The notes under the pieces were generated by a model. The model made no database searches, was not told where the DNA came from, and saw nothing but the letters and a program-made list of their open reading frames with translations. This document shows, piece by piece, positions 58,525-64,000 of a stretch of DNA of 64,000 nt. The first letter of the stretch is position 1; every line of letters starts with the position of its first letter. The stretch is taken from the NCBI GenBank assembly GCA_004794655.1, contig SMMW01000521.1, forward strand, positions 1,146,001 through 1,210,000, given 5' to 3'. Origin of the DNA: Marisa cornuarietis. Its lineage: Eukaryota > Mollusca > Gastropoda > Architaenioglossa > Ampullariidae. The translations under genes and the position numbers were made by a program.

Positions 58525-58955
58525 GGAATGCACTAGTGCGACTTCGATTTGGAATTTCAGACATTGTCACATGCCTTAAGATATTGGTGACAGTAATATA
58601 AGTAAGACGTGTCCTATGTGTCACATCGACGAAGAGGATGAATTTCATTTTTTTATTATGCTGTCTATGTATTGACAGATCTACGAAAAAGTTACGTTTC
58701 AAAAATGTATTACATTAGACCTAATAACTTTAAAATGCTGAAGCTGATGTCAACAACAACAACAACAACATTAGATAATACGGTGCAACCTTGTAAAGTT
58801 TTTATATCTAGCTACAGAGAAAAGAAATACTACTCTACGCTAAAAGATATTTTTCATTTATTGTATATTATATATTATCCATGTAATATGTTGTATACTA
58901 ATGTTTTTGAATGGGCCCGAAGGCCTAACAAAATATACTATACATATTCGTAAAT
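58525..58955 (+). pseudogene. LINE ORF2 C-terminal end with zinc knuckle, decayed
   Basis: Three plus-strand segments fit the C-terminal tail common to many invertebrate non-LTR polymerases. 58530-58570 reads LVRLRFGISDI. After a frame change, 58596-58660 reads SNISKTCPMCHIDEEDEFHF, with the CxxC of a zinc knuckle at 58610-58621 and the acidic EDE-HF signature. After another frame change, 58678-58953 reads LRKSYVSKMYYIRPNNFKML and continues to a stop. The frame ends shortly after a GGGCCCGAAGGCC palindromic word (about 58914-58926), which I associate with 3' ends of such elements. (AAC)n codons in the middle encode a Thr run. No RT catalytic region is present, so this is a short 5'-truncated copy with at least two frameshifts. 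The clade is uncertain and differs from the 23.4-kb and 28.4-kb elements. Confidence 0.7.
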
Positions 58956-60044
58956 TCGTATAAACTGTTCCGCTTGCCAAAGTTGTCATCACTTGTTTGA
59001 TGTTGACCGTCTGCTGTTTAACATTCATTTTGGCCGTAAAATTTATTTCATGTTCGTCTGAATTCGTTGATCACTGGTTGATACATGCGCATCAAACACA
59101 CTTTCACAATATGTGATGCTGCCCTTAAAAGCCTAACTAACACGACAGCTCTCGTGCTTCGCAATTGTTTCTTCTTATACTTGGTTGTAACTGCAGTTGC
59201 TGTGCAGTTTGAACCTGTATGATCTTCACTACTGAGCTTTTGTTTCTGCTGTGTTTTTGTGACCGACCGTAGGAATCATGCAGAGTCCTATTCTATGACA
59301 ATTCTTCGGGGCGTTGCCAGTGTCAGCCATAACCTTTTCAGCTTCAACGTTTTGTACTCACGGAAACCACATGGACCTGTCACTGGAATATTTTGCTAGC
59401 GTGCAGTTATTTTCATTATGACTGACTTTATTGTAAGCGACAATTATTCTGGCTTCACTGTATTTTTCTCCAACTCCGTCAATCTTGTTTCCATATCTAC
59501 TGTTTGATGTACAACTACATACTTTGCATTTGCTACATGATAATGTAGATCCTAGCTTATCTACGATGATTTGCTTGATGGACAAGAACTATTCGCAGTT
59601 ATCTATTGATCACCTTTTATCCCAGGCTAATACTGACTGTGGATCTGAACTACGAGCTTTAGATCAGTACCCCTTGCACATCCTAATCTGTTTAAAGATC
59701 ACCAGTGAAAGCTGATACTATTGTATCGGTGGATTTGCACTGCTTCTTTTCCGTTATGTCGTGTTGCTTTCGTCCATGTCTCTCTGTCTTTTTTTCATTA
59801 ATCAACTTTATTTAAAATCGGTCTCAGGTGGTGCCGTAAAACTTGGCGACACGATGATAGACCTATTATTCTTTTCTGTGTTTTCTGTTTGGGATGACTA
59901 AATGTCCACTTTGTGTATAAACAACAGTAAGGGCAGCAACGTCTGCAATTATGGATGTGAGTGTGATCAGTATTTCTCGATTAAGGGGCGATCATCATCA
60001 AGTCGAATTCCTAGTGCAATGTCACTCGGCTAGTCAACCAATTT
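58956..60044. other. No gene recognised
   Basis: No supported feature. Confidence 0.45.
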
Positions 60045-60118
60045 TTATAATAATTAAACAGTATGTAAATAGCACATTTTCTCACTAGGTAGCGAGCTCA
60101 GTTCGCTTCACAAAAGAG
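60045..60118 (-). mobile_element. (AAT)n-tailed short element end, third copy
   Basis: TATAATAATTAAA, then AAATAGCACATTTTCTCAC, then GAGCTCAGTTCGCTTCACA follow the block order of 1981-2060 (TATAGCACCTTTCTCCAC and GAACTCTAAGTGCTTTACACA). Confidence 0.5.
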
Positions 60119-60449
60119 TCCAAAACAAATGATATACAATTTGAGGCTTAAGACATCAGGTCATATGCAGTGAAAGGACAAAGGATGCACAGACTTGCCT
60201 ATTCAGCCTCTTGTCGCCTTGTAGTCCAAGAATCCAACATAGCTCACGTCTGTACTCCATGACAGTGATGATGTCATCGGGTGACGACATTAAAAATGTA
60301 CGTATGCAGTCAGTAGACTGTTTACTCCAAGGCGTAAGGAGGAAAGTGCAAACATATAAACAAGTTCCTACATCAAACCAAACAGCCACTACATACGTCG
60401 TAAACGGTACCCAAACAGTACATCGCACACATTACAGCAGCCTTCTTGC

Positions 60450-60450
<1 letters not shown>

Positions 60451-60521
<71 letters not shown>
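60451..60521. repeat. (AC)35 microsatellite
   Basis: Perfect 70-bp AC run. Confidence 0.97.
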
Positions 60522-60522
<1 letters not shown>

Positions 60523-61166
60523 CCCTGACCTGCGTAAAGACTGATGCCTCGTGGGCTTGTATCCATTAATCATGCTTACCCAGCACGTTACTTTACCCAC
60601 GCTGGGTACATCAGCTACCAGAGGTAGTCGCTGAAACCTATATTTATGGTCTCTAGGTAGACCTTCTCAGCAGGTAATTAATCGGATGGGCACCCCCACT
60701 GCCAATAAAATAGATCTGTTTTGGAAAAAATGGCGGAGATCGTATTGAATCATATCAAGCAAAACCAAATAGAGTTTTTGAGAACTTAAAGATAAACTTG
60801 ACAAATATGATTGCATAGAACTGTTAAAATACCAGTTTTTTTGTTGCTTTTATAATCTGAGAGTAACACGCTATACAAACGAAACAGAACACCTTAGATC
60901 AATAGCACCATCGGTTTTTTTCCCATGGGTCCCCTTGTCCCCACCCCACCTAAAAAAGCTGCATCCATGATTTTGTTATCTTATATTTGCAGGAAGGGCA
61001 CTACTTGATCATAGTTAATTTATTGGACTTTTTCAAGGTGCTTGCTTTTTTCATTTTTTGTTTTCATGCTTTATTATGCACAGTCTCACCCCTTTTCAGA
61101 AATACTAGACTAATAGGTTAGTTAAACTTTCCTTTTTCAGTGACTCATTAATATGAACATAGTTTG
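60522..61166. other. No gene recognised
   Basis: No supported feature. Confidence 0.45.
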
Positions 61167-61249
<83 letters not shown>

Positions 61250-61250
61250 C
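61167..61250. repeat. (CAT)28 microsatellite
   Basis: Perfect trinucleotide run of about 83 bp. The frame through it would encode about 28 His, but the flanks show no coding signal, so it is treated as a simple repeat. Confidence 0.97.
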
Positions 61251-62399
61251 GGCCTTTACACCCTCTGTAACTCAAACTCTTTATATTTCATAGTGATCTC
61301 ATTCTGTGCTCTTTTACACAATCTCACCCTCTTCTGCTTATTCCCTTTGTTATTAATTCGTTTATTTCTTTATATAATTCGTATGTTTAAAAAATAGATT
61401 CCGCGGTTTAAATAGTTCACGACTTCCTTTCAGTATAAGGAGTGCTTTGCGTCTAATATAAAAGTATTAGATACCTACCAATTCAAAACAAACATACAAG
61501 CTAACAAACGAAAAAAACACAAAGAAATAAACCAGTAAAAAATTATAAATAAAATTCACGTTAAAGGGGCAATGAAATCAATAAAGTAAAATGAGTTGAA
61601 AAACTATTTTGCGTTCTGCAAACTTCTTATGTCAATAGGAGCGGCGCGAGAATACTCACATAGGAGCAATTCCGGTATGTTTGATTTCATCCGAGGGAGG
61701 GCAACGGAGAAAGCAGACGAAAGGGCCAAGGGTGTATGAAACTAAAATGTAGGGATCAGCATCGTGAAAGGATCCGAGATCTCGCGGGGAAACTTACACC
61801 AACCGCCTCCAATACCCACAGTGTTCTCTGCGGCTTAAAACCTGCTTTGAAAGTGAAAAACTCGTAACGCGCCAAGGATGAAGGCTTCACACGTATTGGG
61901 CGCTGGTCCTCTCGAGCATGAAAATAAAAGGAAACATCTAAGCGTGACTTCACTCAACGTACAGCAGATTTCCAGGGAATTTTAATCATCCAATCGGCTT
62001 GTAAAGTCGTGACACCCCATGATGCTACGTGTAGGGCCCAGCGCAGAATTTGCACGTAGAAAAACAGGTTAAAAAAGAATGGAGCTCGTTTCGACGCCTC
62101 TGCTTATTAAAGACGATAAAATAAAGTTCAAAGGAAAAATCCCCTTAAAAAGTGTGAGCGAGTGAAGATTTTTAAGAGATACAAGGCGGACGTTTTCCTG
62201 AAATGTTAACTTGCAGGGCGAGTGTGGCCGAAGTTAAAGGGTTAAATACATCTTTAAAAACACCTCTTATCAGGGTCGTGATATGTTTTGAAGTATTCTA
62301 GTTTTGAAGTGAGTTTTTTACATGCTCTGTTTAGTCTGGATTAAATGTGTTGTCTCACTCAGGTACCATTTTTTCTAATACTCCTTTCGGAACATATAT
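61251..62399. other. No gene recognised
   Basis: AT-rich. No supported feature. Confidence 0.45.
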
Positions 62400-62600
62400 A
62401 TTTAGTTTCGATAGATGGATAGATAGATAACTATATTGTTAATTAGATGGACTGATGGCAAAAGCAGATAGGAAGTACACAGATATAGAGGCTACTGGCT
62501 AGGTCGATAGATAAGTAGATGGACATCAAAATCGATGACTAGATAAACATACAGTAGATAAATACCTAAATAGACAGATGGCTTTACAGACAGATTAAAA
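62400..62600. repeat. Degenerate GATA/TAGA-rich region
   Basis: A short (GATA)n core near 62412-62431 is followed by scattered GATA, TAGATGGA and CAGATAG words to about 62600. Confidence 0.75.
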
Positions 62601-64000
62601 ATATACTTAAAGAAATAAATAATACTCTTTCTATACAAAATAATATATTTTCAAAAAATTAATTATATAAATAAAATTTATGAAAAACTGAAAAAGATTA
62701 AACAAATATGCATCTTTTATAAACTCTCTGAACTGCTCCCCGAATGCTTTTTGAAGACGCCCCGAACGCACTATGATGGCTCTCTGAACGTATTCCAAAG
62801 GTTGGGTCGACGAAGTCTCGCACGCGAATATAAATATCAGCGGTTCACCACCAAGACCGTTTCAGCACTTTGTGTGCAGCATAAGAGATCAAAAAGACCG
62901 GCGGTGGATTGAATTCCGTGGTTTACAAGTACGACTCAGGAGATGAATGGAACATTTAGTCCCTTTTTCGGAAGCCGGTCCTCAAGCAGGCACGCACGTC
63001 ACAGATCGCTAAGAAACGCGCCGCAGACACGGGGTGGAGATAACGGATGACTCCGACGATCTTCTTGTCTACGGCGTCTCTTTGGCCGAGCGGCAGCGTG
63101 AAAGTCACTGAAGGATTATCATCAGGAAATGAGTTCCACGCTGTGAGATGTCAGACCTGAGTTGCGACCGAGACGGCGGAGGTCTTTCTTGATGCCATCC
63201 AGACCTACTCGGCCGTTGATGAGCGGGTGATCTTTCTTCTGGTTGCTCCTCAAACTTCAAAGCGATTGGTCTTTTAGTGCAATCCTTTACCGCGAGCATG
63301 TACACAACGTACGGCTGCGAGGAGACAGCTACCTTCTTCGATTGCTGTCAGATCGAATGGGGTTCATTTTGTCGTCTGCTTCGTTGCCTTCCCATTTACA
63401 GCCATAAAGAGAAGAATGTCGAGTTCTGCTATTTTTGTTGAAGAGCCCTTTGTTAGGACGGAAAGGCAACGCAGCTAGTGGTGTGCTCGATTGGAAGAAG
63501 GTCGTTGTTTCCACGTCTGTTCGGACCTGCTGCTGGAGTACTTCCCTTCTCCAGTACCGGAATAACTCTACCGAAATGGGTATCTGATTTATCAGCCAAG
63601 CTTACCTAGACACGGTGGGACCAAGTTCACTGCCCCTGAGGCCTCTAGCATATGGAAAACTCTTTAAACAAATTCTTATCTATTAACGTATTGAATATCG
63701 TGGCTGCTGCAGCTCCTAACACCCCCTACTTTTTCTTGTCATTTACATTGTATTTTTACGGATACAATGGATTCTTGAAATATCTCAAAACCCTGAAAGG
63801 GTTAAGTATTTTACATCTTGTATTTTGATATCAGATGACCATATTTATGTGTCATGCAGTCAAAGGTTAATAAAAATGTCATGATAATCGTACGTTACTA
63901 GGTTTAAATGAACCAAACAAATACAGTGAAACACATAGGAAAATGACCTTCTTCCACTTCTTTGTTCTTTTCTTGTCCTCTTTTCCCCCTTTCTTACACA
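62601..64000. other. No gene recognised
   Basis: 62640-62720 is AT-rich. 62760-63560 is less AT-rich and carries several short minus-strand frames (63105-63305, 63329-63514 and a 44-codon frame ending near 63117) of ordinary composition but no recognised family. A decayed gene or transposon end is possible but unproven. Confidence 0.4.

Noticed and set aside
61164..61397. Poly-His protein frame
   Set aside because: Explained by the (CAT)28 microsatellite. The flanks are hydrophobic chance sequence with no start or splice context.
63080..63150. tRNA-like start with GGCCGAGCGG
   Set aside because: No box B at the required distance and no cloverleaf.
63105..63514. Minus-strand frames suggesting a gene end
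   Set aside because: Frames are short, interrupted and unlike any family I know. An AWNSFPDD-like phrase recalls LINE C-termini but has no supporting neighbours.

Overview
The window looks like non-coding DNA from an animal nuclear genome, most likely a marine or freshwater invertebrate and probably a gastropod mollusc. Three things point that way: very dense (AC)n, (AG)n, (GAT)n and (CAT)n microsatellites, tRNA-derived SINEs, and a truncated I-clade LINE that resembles the nimbus/BgI type described from snails. The species assignment is an inference from repeat style. I found no intact host gene, no rRNA, no functional tRNA gene and no CRISPR array. Long open frames in the window lie in simple repeats, in transposon remains or in sequence with no recognisable protein.

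Layout: 1-6 kb holds fragments of a tRNA-derived SINE family, a short (AAT)n-tailed repeat end and a decayed LINE reverse transcriptase remnant with an LFADDCAI motif near 3.3 kb. 6-13 kb is mostly featureless, with local repeats at 10.3-10.95 kb. 13.4-13.87 kb is a polypurine tract. Diverged minisatellites lie at 14.8-15.1, 20.25-20.48, 22.68-22.91, 31.98-32.17, 34.15-34.41 and 54.69-54.81 kb. From 23.4 to 25.31 kb a 5'-truncated, frameshifted I-clade LINE lies on the minus strand, with RT tail, RNase H and a C-terminal zinc knuckle. From 28.38 to 29.53 kb a Rex1/CR1-like LINE pseudogene lies on the plus strand. Around 34.8-35.0 kb there is a CpG-rich stretch with a perfect CRE, an E-box and an ETS-like site.

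39.9-44.2 kb is the most element-rich stretch. It holds a nested 79-bp inverted repeat, a sequence resembling the end of a mammalian Tigger-type DNA transposon, a nearly intact tRNA-derived SINE with a perfect 12-bp target-site duplication, a decayed second copy of that SINE inside a TG-rich tract with a G-quadruplex motif, and a roughly 100-bp MITE with Tigger-like inverted ends. 44.5-64 kb is dominated by long microsatellites, a second copy of a dispersed repeat (46.5 kb, partner at 16.4 kb), a SINE inside a GA-rich tract (57.6 kb) and the C-terminal end of another LINE (58.5-58.95 kb).

The window therefore records at least four LINE lineages, three or four short interspersed families and two apparent Tigger-like DNA transposon relics. 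No cooperative gene system is visible. The points most worth checking are the two Tigger-like sequences that resemble mammalian families, and the (AAT)n-tailed 3' end that the I-clade LINE appears to share with three short elements.
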